Positions 12,417 through 23,772 of a stretch of DNA of 64,000 bases are shown here, in pieces. Below the pieces are notes generated by a model. It saw only the letters and a program-made list of their open reading frames with translations. It was not told where the DNA came from and did no database searches. Origin of the DNA: Pyrenopolyporus hunteri (Eukaryota; Ascomycota; Sordariomycetes; Xylariales; Hypoxylaceae); the NCBI GenBank assembly GCA_902806595.1, contig CADCXC010000010.1, positions 1,302,001 through 1,366,000 on the forward strand, given 5' to 3'. Position 1 is the first letter of the stretch. The number at the start of each line of letters is the position of its first letter. Position numbers and translations under genes: made by a program.

Positions 12417-13542
12417 ATGGCGCTGGTAGACTACACCTCCGAGTCTGACTCCGAGGCCGAGGAGCCAGCATCCTCCGCCTCTGCCCCAGCAGCAAAACGG
12501 CAAAAGACCTCGGGCGAACCGGCGGCGCTCCTCCCGCCGCTCCCCGACGCCTTCCACGACTTATACGCCGCGACCGTCCGCGTGAGCACATCCGACGACC
12601 CGGCGCTGCACCAGGGCCGCAAGCGCGTGAACCCGCACAAGCCCGGCAACTGGCCGAGCCACCTGTACATCGAGTGTAAGTCGTCTCATACTCGCCTGAA
12701 ATCTCCCTCCTACCTCCCTACCCTTCCATAATAAACCCCCATATCATACCTCCCACCGCACCGGCTAACCAAACGAACCAGGGCACCCTCCCCCCGCCGC
12801 GCACGCCGTCCTCTCCGGCCTGCTCGCCGACCTCCAAGCCGCCCTGTCGCCCCTCTCCGCGCCCCTGACCTCCTTCCTCACCTCGGACCTCGGCGCCCCG
12901 CTGCCGCTGCACGTCAGCCTCTCGCGGCCCCTCGCCCTCGCCACGCCGCGGAAGGACGCGTTCCTCGAGCAGCTCGCCGCGCGCGTCGCGCGCTGCGGCG
13001 TGCCGCCGTTCGAGCTGGCGCCCTGGGCCCTGGAGTGGCATCGCACGGCGGAGTCGGAGCGCTCGTTTCTGGTGTTGAGGGTGCGGGGGGTGGGTGGTGG
13101 TGGTGGTGCTACTACGGCGTCTGCACCTACTGTTACTGGGGAGAAGAGCAGTACTAGTACTCGTACTAGCAATAAGAGCAGCAGCAGCAGCGCCAAAACT
13201 ACGGCCCAGCGCCACCCCCACCGGAACCCCGACCTCTCCGCGCTCCTGCGGCACTGCAACGCCCTCGCGCGCGCCTTCCAGCAGCCGCCCCTGTACGCGT
13301 TCGCCGATGGGGACGGCGGCGACGAGGACGCGTTCCACGTCTCGATAGCGTGGTCGTTCGCCGCGCCGACGGCCGAGGTCCGGGCGCGCACGGCGCGGGC
13401 GTTCGAGGAGAAGGGGGTGCGGGACGCGGTGCTGGCGATGCGGGTGCCGGTGCGCGGGATCAAGGCCAAGATCGGGAACGTGGTCACGCATGTTGGGCTG
13501 CCGGAGCGTGGGAGGCGGGAGGGAGGGGTGGGGATGGGGTAG
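12417..13542 (+). CDS. USB1: U6 snRNA phosphodiesterase Usb1
   Basis: Usb1 is a nuclear 3'-5' exonuclease of the 2H phosphoesterase fold that trims the oligo(U) tail of U6 snRNA and leaves a blocked end. The model is join(12417..12675, 12782..13542), 339 residues, with one intron whose removal reads HLYIE-WHPPPAAHA. Both catalytic H-x-S motifs are present: LHVSLSRP in the first half and FHVSIAWSF in the second. The N-terminus is acidic, with a KRQK patch that could be a nuclear signal. Between the two lobes sits a low-complexity Gly/Ser/Thr insert (about residues 188-220). Exon 2 is very GC-rich compared with its flanks. A long frame on the opposite strand is a shadow of this composition. Confidence 0.9.
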
Positions 13543-14030
13543 GCGGGTATGGGATTGGGGTGATAGGAGAGAGTAGTGTAGAGACGGATGAAGGTTTATT
13601 CACGGATAGGATTAATCTAATTACAAGTATTACGAGGGACACATAGAAGGGTAGAAGGTATGCACTTATTTAATATCATAATAAGGAATAAAGACGCGGG
13701 AGATGGACACGTATTCTCCTATGTAAACGGCATATACTTGTGCCAGCACTCTCTTTATGATCGTAGCGGCCTGTAGGGCCCTAATTGCTATATGTGCATA
13801 ATGATAGAATCCCATGCTTTTCTCTTCTGTAGTTTCTGCGGATATCATCCGTTCCGCCATCCCAACGCCCAGAACTCCGCCTATGGATGCTAGCTTTGAT
13901 GCTCTCGCCAGTGAAATTTAGGTGTACAAAAAGAAAAAAGAAGGTAACGCCTGACAGCTACTTAATCCAACCCAGTACAAGTCCAAAGACATATATTCCA
14001 AGGATCTGTGTACATATGCAGACTGCGATT
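13543..14030. other. Intergenic between convergent USB1 and ERO1
   Basis: This is the shared 3' flank of two convergent genes. No gene, RNA or repeat of note is visible. Confidence 0.5.
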
Positions 14031-16037
14031 CTACAGCTCGTCTAGGCTGGGTCGCTCGAATCTCCAAGTCCGCGGACTGACGGGTAGGCCGATGTAGAAG
14101 TTCCAGAAGCGTGTCAATTCCTCGATGATAATGTAGAACCTGTGGCAGAAATTAATAACCCGACGTATTATGCACGCATGCTCCAACTTACAGTGTCCTT
14201 GGGAAATTGACCCAAGACCTTAAGACGATCTTGACTGCTTTGAATACCCTTGAAAGCTCCTCGTCAAACACTTCTCGTGTTGTTTCGGGTTGGCGACGTT
14301 TCCTCTTAGGTGGTACATCACCCTCTTCCTTATCCCACTCGTTGTCTAACTCCGGTTCGGCTTCCGTCGACGTCGCTTCCGACGGGCTGGCTGAGATACC
14401 GACCGCGTGAGGCTTCTTGGCCCGATCAGGGATAGCCTTTACGTTGGCTTTCTCCTTTTCCTTTTCATTTTCCTTTTCCTTCTCCTTCTCTTCGGCCTCG
14501 ATCATGCTCCTGAACCCGACGAGGGCGTTCATAGAACTGCTTAGTCTAGCGTAGGTGTTGAATAGGGCCACCAATTCCGTTCGCTTCAGCACTGGGACCT
14601 CGTCGCTGTCGTTGTCGAATTCGAACAGCACCTTTAACGCCGCGCCGTATCCGGCGGTCTGCAACTTACCCCAGAGCCTACACTTGTCGCAACCCACGCA
14701 GTCCATTACACGACTGACGTTCCGGAACCGGTTCTTGAAGTCTTCCTTCAGAGACGGGCCCTCGCCGTTCTTAAACATGAGGCCCTCATCGAATATCTGG
14801 GGCACCGAGGCCGCGCTTTGCGTTACGGCAAGGACCTTGGCCTTCGTAGCGGCGTCCTGTTCTTCGTCACCCGTACAGAACTTGTAGCTCTGCAGATGAG
14901 GGCCAATTTTTGCGACCGCGCGGGTGACGAGAGCATAGTTGAAGTATAAGTTGGAGATGCGCTCGGGGTGATTGTGAAGCCGAGCCTTATAGCAAGCTAG
15001 ATTGGGTTGCCACTCGCCCGTGGTCTGGTTGAGGAAGTCCCAGCAGAGGTGTGTGCTGATGCTCGCGTGCATACCTGAGATGACGCGGTAGAAGACGCGC
15101 TTTTCTAAGCAATCGCCCTCGTTCTCCAGCCCGGTTTGGGCGAACGTAGTACTCGGGTTCTGCTGGTGTTGTTGTAGGATCTGTTGCCGTTCTGCGTCTT
15201 GGAGCACGTTGCGGAAATCCTGCGCGGCCGGCCCCTTGGCCACGGGACTAGTCCCTAGGGAGGCGGAGTGCGGGAATGAAGATCTTTGGAAGCAGTTCTC
15301 CCTGTAGATAGCATCCCATACCATCTTGGCACCGTCGCCGGCGTAGCCCGTGAAACGTTCGGGGTTGTGGACCAAACTGACGTAGTCGCCCTTAGCGCTC
15401 GCACTCTCGTCCTCCGGCACACAGTAATCTCGCTCATCGCATTCGTCATCGTACTCGACCACGCAGCTTTCGCCAACGTTCTCTCCCAATAGACCCTGTA
15501 ACGGTCTCTTCGGCCGCTCTCTCTGCACTTTCTTTCCGGGATGCTTCGCCGAGGGTCCCTCTAGCTTGCTAAGCTCGCTCGCTCTCCATATCTTGGGTAT
15601 ATCTTCTTCGTTGTCTATCGTGTTTACGGCGCAGGCTATGTTGCCGCACATGGCATTCTCGTCGTTCCAGAAGGGACATTTTTTGTTGAATAGGTTTAAG
15701 CGGTAATAGGAAAAGAAGTCGGTCTCTCTAGTTAGCTCGTCGAGGGCGGGCTTGACCTTTTGATTCAGTTTCTCGAGTGTGGAATAGGAAGCACAGGCGT
15801 CGGAGACAATGGCGCGAGGCGAGATCTGGACGGTTTCATTTTCGTTAGAGACAATGGATTGATACTGAGACTGAGCCGCTGCCAGAGAACTGGCCGTGAG
15901 GTAGAGATAGAAAAGTACGTTGTTCAATAGAGGCGACATACTGCGCATGCGTCATCCTGAGCTTCTTTGCTCTTACACTGCCCAGGTGTTCCCCAAAGCG
16001 CAAAAAGCGAGAGGTAGAAGAGTTTGGCGGACTTCAT
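14031..16037 (-). CDS. ERO1: Endoplasmic reticulum oxidoreductin Ero1
   Basis: Ero1 is the FAD-dependent thiol oxidase of the ER lumen that re-oxidises protein disulfide isomerase and passes electrons to oxygen. The model is complement(join(14031..14139, 14192..15870, 15942..16037)), 627 residues. The first exon gives a clean signal peptide (MKSAKLFYLSLFALWGTPGQC) and ends at a consensus GTATGT donor; a later methionine at 15948 is in frame only by reading into this intron, so I prefer the upstream start. The shuttle pair is seen as MCGNIACAV and the active-site C-x-x-C-x-x-C as CVGCDKC. FAD-binding blocks (RFTGYAGDGAKMVWDAIY; ISGMHASISTHLCWDF) are intact. A charged Glu/Lys-rich insert (EKEKENEKEKEK) near residues 510-530 is an unusual low-complexity loop. 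The last exon restores ELTRFWNFYIGLP. Confidence 0.93.
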
Positions 16038-18229
16038 AGCAGGCGGCGGGACGGTGCCGAGTATATAGGTAGTATATAAGTGGTGGGATGGGATGGACAC
16101 CTAATTATTATTAGATTGCGAGGAGAAGGCAAGAGAAGGCCAGGCCTTTCTTCACCTTCGGTATTTGGTTAAAGGGATAAAGGATAGGTGTGATGTAGTC
16201 TTCTTGGTTGGCAAGGTGGGAAGGGATTTTCGGTGGTAAAGAAGCCGCTGCTACGGTTAAATTCCATCCGATGTTGTTGAGTGGTTCGCCGTAGCTAGGT
16301 ACCTAGGGATATGTGATGTACACAACACTATGTAAATATGTAGTTGAGGTACATAGGCGTGTAAATATGTAGGATCTTGCATTCAAGGTTTTTAAGGTTT
16401 AGGTGTCGGTTTTGGTGTGATTTTCCATGTGGCATAGCACACTTTACAAGGTAGTACAAGGTATATACGTCAAGTTCGAGTTGCCTAACCGTGCTCGTTG
16501 TTCAAGACAGGGGTCCCACCAAGAAGATACCTAGATAAAGTAAAATAACCCAAATTTAAACCAGAAATGAAAAGGTCAATAGAGATCAATACTGGACAGA
16601 TATGAGAAATAACTGTATTGAAAAAAAAATAGGAATATCTTCTTCGTAAATGATTCTGTCAACGTGTTCACTTTTCGACGTCATACGATGGTGGTCTGGA
16701 ATCTACCCCGTGTTCGCCTTTGAAAATACGGATAATGGAATGTTGCCAGCTTGCATTGCCTCAGGGTCCATTTATTGAATGATACCTAGGTACCTAGGTA
16801 CATTACAAATGCGCGCACGCACCCCACAAATGTGCTTACTTCTTAAAGCTGGAGCTACTGAGGATGGGCTGCATGCACCTTGTTGACCTACTATGTAATT
16901 GGTAAATCCATGAGTGCAGTAATCCAATTGGGGGAAGTTCTGGAAAGGACGGGACTGGCCTGAAGCTTCCAAACATAGCACACCTACTATTACGCCTAGG
17001 TTGGGGGGTAGTTACCTTCTACCTGGTTACATTGATCACATATATGTTCAAGGTACATATTTTGGCTAGTTATACATACATGTAAGCCGACGAATGCCAT
17101 AAGTGCTATATAGGTACTTGTGTGTACTGTAGGATTGATATTATCAGCACATCGCCTTGCGTTCCCCTTTCGACACTCATCACCCATTACGCTTTACATA
17201 TGTAGGTATCTAGGTAGTGTGAATTTGTGGGAATATTGGTGCTAGTCGTATGTTAAATATATTAAAATGGTATTGTATTAATGAGAAACTCACCTTTGCT
17301 GGCGTCTCTCTTCTCGGATAGCATTGCCTGTACTTGTTACTGGTCTAGGCAGGTAGATTCTGAACCTTGGCTTTGGGATTACTGGTGAGCCAACCGAGAT
17401 CCTGTAGACAAAAATAACCCTTTGGGCTTTACACACATAAAACAAGAAAAAAGTGAGGCAGTCTGACATCTCGATGTCCTTTGGTGTTTGAGCTGTTCCT
17501 GAATTTGGCAAATACAACTTATGCACATGCCCTGCATTAATCACAACGGTATATGTTGTGTGAAAAATTTCACACCATACGAGCACCCGTCTGGAGGCAA
17601 CGGATAAATGCTGACCAGCCCCCGTGGTACTGTGATAGGTACTGTGATACTGTGATATTCTGTTCCATTCAAGTTCCTATGGAATCTCTATAAGCCAAAG
17701 GTAACCGACCAAAGCGTGGCTATTCATGTCCCAACGAGGATAGACCACTGGCTTGCGGGGACCTCCTGTTCATTATTCTTGCAGAGACTACGGCCTCTCC
17801 ATAACTGAGCTGACCTAGTTCCCTCCGTGCTCTGAACAGATGCCAATAACCACCATTCTCTCCTGCATCTGCCGTTCCGCGCCGAGCAGCGTGTTGTATG
17901 AATTTACGAATGGCGTTAATGGGAAGAACAACCGCAGATGCGCCTCGACGGATCAAGTTAAAAAACCAGATGGGTGAATAGAGTCGTATTGATTAAGAAC
18001 GGCCATAAATCGTCGCAAAGCATTATCCTCTATTAAATGCAGACGTCGCTATGCAGTTGGTGGGCGTATCAAGAGTAATCTACAACGAGGGCTAAACTCC
18101 GTTGGTCTAGAAGGTCGGGAGTGTCTATGTTTCATTTGCACGTAGATCACTGCTGAGGTGCTTGATAATTGAGGGGTCGCCTTGGTAAAGTTAGTTTTTT
18201 TTTAGGAAACAAATGGTAACAACAGGGGC
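16038..18229. other. Long intergenic region without supported genes
   Basis: About 2.2 kb separates ERO1 and CKS1. Small minus-strand frames of 60-98 codons (16772-16981, 16996-17187, 17290-17586, 17720-17956) show no domain, signal peptide or joining introns. TACCTAGG-type micro-repeats occur at 16295-16309 and 16783-16800. Near 17630-17655 the phrase ACTGTGATA is repeated three times. Confidence 0.45.
16783..16800. repeat. TACCTAGGTA palindromic micro-repeat (double unit)
   Basis: This is the same 18-base double palindrome as at 11483-11500, here followed by C. It lies in AT-rich intergenic DNA. Confidence 0.85.
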
Positions 18230-18692
18230 TCACTTGAAGAGTAGGATATGCGGTTCTGGCTCATGAACTTCGTAGTGCTCCCAACCTAGACTCTGTATTT
18301 CAAGCCGTGTTAGTATACATGGCTCGCCCGATGCGGCGGGTGGCGCTGGAGCAACCTACCTGGGTGATACCGATTGCGCGCCATTCATCTTCCCACAGCA
18401 ACTTCAGTGTGCCCTTGGCCGGGTCGTGGTAGTCTTTGGGGATAGCCTTCAGCATGGCTTTCGGGAGCTGAACATGTCGGTATTCGTATTCGCTGTCCGA
18501 ATAGCTAACTCTCTAGTTAGCGAATCTCCACACGCCAGCTGCGTTGAAATGCGACGTAGGTAATTGACGTGGGTAATCATACCGGGCAGAGTAATGGATC
18601 GAGTCGATGAATTCTTCAAGTCGTGCTCGCTCATCGTCGCTAAGGGGGCGAGGCACCTTGTTGCGACGACTGACATCAATATCCATAGGCAT
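18230..18692 (-). CDS. CKS1: Cyclin-dependent kinase regulatory subunit Cks1
   Basis: Cks1 binds the cyclin-dependent kinase and phosphorylated substrates and is needed for cell-cycle transitions. The model is complement(join(18230..18292, 18360..18504, 18583..18692)), only 105 residues in three exons, so it is easily missed by frame scanning. The protein reads MPMDIDVSRRNKVPRPLS at its start, then SDSEYEYRHVQLPKAM, WEDEWRAIGITQSLGWEHYE, and ends HEPEPHILLFK. The HEPEPH hinge and the RHVQLP and LGWEHY blocks are diagnostic of the family, and the anion-pocket arginine and tryptophans are present. It is divergent from RSC4, which starts 1.4 kb away. Confidence 0.95.
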
Positions 18693-20090
18693 CTTGGCGG
18701 ACGGTGTTGACGGCGAGGTCGTTTAGGTGGGTATTATTCTAGAGGTTGTAAAAGAGCCACCTCGTGGTCGTACTACGGTTTCGGGCACACGCGAGCTGGC
18801 GCAACCGTGTAGTGGATACGCGTGTGCGAGGGATCGCGGAGGGAAAGACGAGGCGGGGTGTTGGGCCGGTCAAATATATGTCGTCGCGTGGGTAGGGCAG
18901 AGAACAAAAGACGGGTTTGTCGCCTTCTAAGTTACCCTGTTGCGCGCGCAGGTGAATCAGAGTGTCTAATGGGTCGAATACCAACTCTGAAAATAGGACA
19001 AAAAGGAGGGAAAAGAAGTTGCGACTTGAAAGTTGCAAGGCTTTCAGGATCTGGGGAGGATAAGAGGAGGCGCGATTCTTAAAAGGTTGAAGTTGCGGTC
19101 CCTAACATGAATTTTGGTTGCATGGCAGGTGGAAGTAAACAGTGCTCCTGGTGGGGGCGTCTATCTGAGTAATAAGCCACACTTCGTCTTGTATTGTACA
19201 TATTGTATGTACGATGATTCATGGGTACTTGCCTTATCGGCGTGGGCGTGTTTATCTGAGGGGCAGGGCTGGCAGGGCGACACTGGAATGGGCAACAAGC
19301 TATGATAGCAAGCAGATCCGTGCCCTACCGTCTCCTGTGGCGCATTAATACCTATGTACCTAGGTACGGCACCATGTAACTGTAGCAGTGCGGATTGGTG
19401 GGTTAGGGGGAAAGGAAACTCAATCAATTATATAGAAGTACCTGGGTAGCCAAGGCTGTCTGGTTGCCAGGTGCGATAGGTGAGTGGACTCTGGCGGCAG
19501 CGCGTGTCGACCAAAGTCTGTCAGCTGCCCAGAGTTGGCCAATACCTTGGGGCGTACCTGAAGCTCCGTTGCTTCATGCCTTCAATCTTCTTGCGCCGAA
19601 ACATTTCCCCATAATATTATTCAATACATGTGCATCGACAGACAACTTTCGTAGAAACGACCCCCGACATATCTACCTACATACTTCCCGCATTGCGACA
19701 ATATCTATACTCCGTTCCTCTTGGCGTTGAGTTTTATTTTTCGCTCTTCTTTCCTGCTCATACTGATCGTGTTGATTCAATCAATCTATCGATCAGTATC
19801 AACCAGCTAGAAAAAAAAAAAAGATAATAGGTACCAGCCAAAGAGGATAGATTGGTCCCTCCCTGAATTCTACCTTGCCTTACCTAGCCGCAACCAGCAA
19901 TCCGCGTCGGTCAATCCACAAATCATCCATCGCCATCGCATCGCGTCAAAGGCCCTGCAAGCCCCATCATCCCCGGTAGCTAAAGCTCATAGCATTGAAT
20001 TCCGCATTGAATACGTAAATCGCAAGGCTAGAAGCTGTAGCATCAGCTGTCCCTTCTGAATGCGCTCGCGATCGGGTTTTTTCCGCAACA
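18693..20090. promoter_or_regulatory. Divergent upstream region of CKS1 and RSC4
   Basis: No gene is supported between the two starts. A TACCTAGGTA palindrome lies at about 19357-19366. The stretch before RSC4 contains CATC/ATCG-rich pyrimidine tracts and an A-run at 19810-19821. Promoter content is inferred from position only. Confidence 0.4.
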
Positions 20091-22934
20091 ATGGATAACA
20101 AGAGGAAGGCTAGCGGTGCAAATGGCATTGAGTCGACGCCGAACGATGCTAACGACCGAGCTGCGAAGCGTCGCAGGCTGCAAGAGGTAAGCTATCCACT
20201 CCGATACTGCATTTTACATTCCACAACATTGCGCGTGGACCTCGCCGCGACTCGGCTGGGCTGGGGGTTATTGTGCACTGCAGCGCCGGTGCGAACCCGC
20301 CGCGGCGTGCTTTGATATATGAGGTTGAAGCAGGGAACATCAAGGTCCACGACGGGGCTTCCGAGGAAGTGCAATGCCTTGTCCGGCAAAGACTTGTGCC
20401 TACCCATACGCTCGCATGCTTAACCCACCCCAAATTCTGCATTGTCGACGCTCTTTGCTTTTGTTTTCAATCCACCTACATGCCTCCTACTAATTCAATT
20501 GTCACTAACAGGAATTCGGTGACCTCTCGAACGGCGAGACTGCTGAATCAACCACCGCGTACGGCTTAAACATCCTTGAATCAATCAGAGCAACTACGGA
20601 CAAAAAGTATGAAATTTGTTCCCTAATTACTTTGGTACCTGCGGCATTTTCTGTGGGATTAATGCCGGACCCCTTATATTGTTCTATACACTATTCGCTG
20701 TTGTGAAGAAATCTATTGTTGGTGGTATAGCTAACGATGTCTGCTGTAGTGGCCGTCCGGTTTCGCCCTACTTCGAGAGTCTTCCTTCCCGAAGCGAAAA
20801 CCCAGATTACTACAAGAAAATTAGACTCCCGCTCTCCTTGGAGTTGATCGAGCGTAAGCTGAAGAATGGTGAATATGATAAACTCTCCACTCTGGAGAGC
20901 GACTTCAAGCGTCTTGTTTCGAACGCCAAGGAGATAAATGAGCGTTCGTCCATGGCTTTTGGTGATGCCGAGCGAGTACGCAAGGCTGTGAGCAACTTGA
21001 TGGTTAAGTATAACCCTGCGTACAAGTCGGGGAACTACCAGGCCGTCGCAACTCCGCTACCGCCAACTCCCGAGCCAGATGACAATGAAGAGAATGAGGA
21101 CGCCGAGGGTGAGGAGGCGGGGGAAGAGGAAGAGGAAGAGGAGGAAAAGACTGCTCCTGTTCAGGACATACGGGCTACACAGAAGAAAGATGTATCTGAA
21201 GTAGCCGAAGAAGAAGAGCAGGAAGAAGAGGAAGAGGAAGAAGCCGAGGCCGAGGCTGAAGCTGAAGCTGAGGCCGAAGCTGAGGATGAAGAAGGGGAGG
21301 AAGAAGAAGGTGAGGGTGAAGAGGACGATGAAGGCGAGGAGGACGAAGAGGACGAAGAAGGGGAGCAGGAAGAAGATGACGATGGCGAGCCGAGCCCGGC
21401 GGTTCGGCGAAGACGACGGCCTGGTCGACCACCCAAAAACCCTGTCGCACACGCCCGAAAGGTTGCAGCACGAGGGCCAACGCCGGGCAAAGCCGACACT
21501 CACTATGAGAACACTCCCTATAAAGGCCTAAACTTCCAACAAGCGCAGGAGAAGATCGTGGAGGAACTACTCCGAAAGAAGGACGAGACGTACGTACCCA
21601 CCGTTGACCCGCTAGTTCACATCTAACTGACACTTGCCTCGAGTGGTGAATACCCATATTTCGAGCCATTTATTTATCTGCCTCCGCGTTCGCTCAAGGA
21701 TTACTACGAAATTATCACGGAGCCCCTGTCGCTGAAGGCACTGCAGAAACAAGTCCGAGGTCAGCACGGCAGAGGAGGAGCGACGTACGTCAGCGATTTC
21801 AAGGGCTGGGCCGCCTTTGAGGATCAGGCGAGTCTGATCTGGAAAAATGCCTACCACTACAACGAAGACGGAAGCGAGATCTTCCTGATGGCTCAGGAAC
21901 TCGAGGTGAGCTTTCATATTAGTATTTTATGACCTTGGTGCCTGATTGTTCTAGGAACTGTTCTATGAAGAATTGAAGGAGGCCAAGCTTCATGTTCCGG
22001 AGCCGCCTCAACCGAAGATAAAGCTAAAGATGCCACCTAACGCGGAGACTCCCGTACATCCTAAGAAGATTACTATCCACGTTGGAGGTAAGACTAGTGC
22101 TACGGGGTCGCCGGCTCCGGCTACCGGCCAATCTGGCGAAGGGGAGGTAACTCGCAACGGCACCCCTGTCGGTAGAAACCCGTTTGGTGGTTCGACAGCA
22201 ACCTCGGTCAGCTTGAGTCAACTCGAAAAGGCCAGAAGCATGTCGGCCTCCGCCGGCCCTCCTAGTCCGTCGGCGGCGGGGCCCACAAAGTCCGAGGAGG
22301 TTCGACCGTCGCCCGTATTTACAACCCAGCAGCAATTTGCGCCTCCGGTGGTACCTCCTGCTTCGAATGCTGCGCCTAACGGTGCGGTTCCGACGCCACC
22401 CCCTGCTCCGAAGTTATCGGCTGCGGACATACTCGAAGCCCAGAAATACCGGCCGCGCCCGATTAGTAAGAACAATGTCTCTATTGCTAATTTTTACTCA
22501 AAACTGACCTCATTACAGAAGAATCAGAGGCTCTCATGCCTAAACTCCTCATCACGTCCCATCCTAGCCTCCAGGTCGACAGCCGAATGTCAGCCGATAT
22601 CAAGGCTAGCCCTACCGAGAGCCAACAGGAGCTCGTTTTCAACATGCCCTCAACTCACTTCCGCCTGCAAATTCGACCATATGTGGCACCGTTCCTCGAG
22701 GCTCAGCAGCGCGAGTGGAAGTTACACGTGATACACGACGGGCAACGCTTGTTCCCTTTAAGCCCGTACAGCAAACAAGGCGATCTAGTTTTCGAAACTA
22801 GTTTGCTCATTGGTATCAACCGCTTAGAAATTTCTATAGTGGCGGCCCTACCAAAAGGTCAAAAGGCGCCCAACGGGTTGACCATGGAGATGGAAAGGTT
22901 TATAGTGCACTTTAACCTACTCAGACATTCATAG
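20091..22934 (+). CDS. RSC4: Tandem-bromodomain protein, RSC chromatin-remodelling subunit Rsc4
   Basis: Rsc4 belongs to the RSC nucleosome remodeller, where its bromodomains read acetyl-lysine on histones. The model is join(20091..20186, 20512..20606, 20750..21589, 21644..21905, 21955..22465, 22519..22934), 739 residues, phases closing at all five introns. Bromodomain 1 (about residues 60-165) carries GRPVSPYFESLPSR, NPDYYKKIRLPLSL and a NAKEINERSS loop. After an acidic Glu-rich tract of roughly 90 residues and an AT-hook-like RRRPGRPPKNP, bromodomain 2 reads EYPYFEPFIYLPPRSLKDYY and NAYHYNEDGSEIF. The last 130 residues form the conserved C-terminal beta-rich region (FRLQIRPYVAP, LPLSPYSKQG-like). 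There is no BAH domain, which argues against Rsc1/2. It lies upstream of the Hsp70 gene on the same strand. Confidence 0.85.
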
Positions 22935-23772
22935 GGGAATGTCTATTGCTAGCAGCTAGTGCTAGCGGTTAGCATGATATTTCGATCGGTAGTAGTTTAA
23001 GAGGAATTAATAGTCTGCGGCTTTCTACATACATGTAGTTTGCTTCTAGAATTGTACTCTAAGAAACAAGGGGATTGGCTATAGCTAGATATGTTCTGAC
23101 TGATGGAACTATTCGTGGATTTGTGAGTAATCGGGTCCATCCTGTCAGAAGAACAAAAATCTCGCTAGGAGATTGTCAGATACTTCAACTGACTATTCTG
23201 TTGATCGCCTCGTCTTAGGTATATAGGAATGAAACTTGATTCTTATAATAATAGGTATTAATGGGTCATATAGGTAGATACCTACCTAAGTATATACCTA
23301 GGTAACCAAGGTACACCTACAGTACCTACCAGGTAGGTAGAATACATGTAGGTACTTGTTCAAAAATTTTATCCAAGTACTAAAAGAATTTTATGTAACG
23401 TGCTTGCCTCCTCTAAAAGATGGTATTCTGGATCCCTTTTCTTCCCTTTTTTTGGTGGGGTGGAGAATGGTTAGGCAATTGATTAGGCACAGCGAAGGCT
23501 GGACCCTGAACTTCGAGGACCCCGCCGAGTACGTACCCTAAGACACTAATCCGGATTTAAGTTAGTCCCAGCGGCAAAGGTGGGCTGGACTAAAAAAAAA
23601 AAAAAAAATTGAGAATTGGAATTATTTTCACCGCCCGCATAAAAATTCGTGGGATTCCCCTCCATAACATCCCCTCCATACCTTCTGGTCCATCGTTCCC
23701 GAACAAAAATTCTCCCGCAACAATCAACTCAACTGTGCTTGTGAATACCTTCAGTTGAAAAGAACCTTTATA
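22935..23772. promoter_or_regulatory. Intergenic, upstream of the Ssb-type Hsp70 gene
   Basis: No gene is seen. A cluster of CCTACCTA/TAGGTAGG micro-repeats fills about 23263-23357. An uninterrupted A-run lies at 23594-23608, about 165 bases before the start codon. Its role is unknown. Confidence 0.45.
23263..23357. repeat. Dense cluster of TAGGTA/TACCTA micro-repeats
   Basis: At least eight TAGGTA or TACCTA elements in both orientations lie in under 100 bases, including TATACCTAGGTA and CTACCAGGTAGGTAG. Such a cluster can fold back on itself. Confidence 0.7.

Noticed and set aside
12718..13491. Long Arg-rich minus-strand frames opposite USB1
   Set aside because: They arise from the GC-rich composition of USB1 exon 2, whose motifs are on the plus strand.
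17290..17956. Small minus-strand frames between ERO1 and CKS1
   Set aside because: No conserved block and no intron combination that joins them into one protein.
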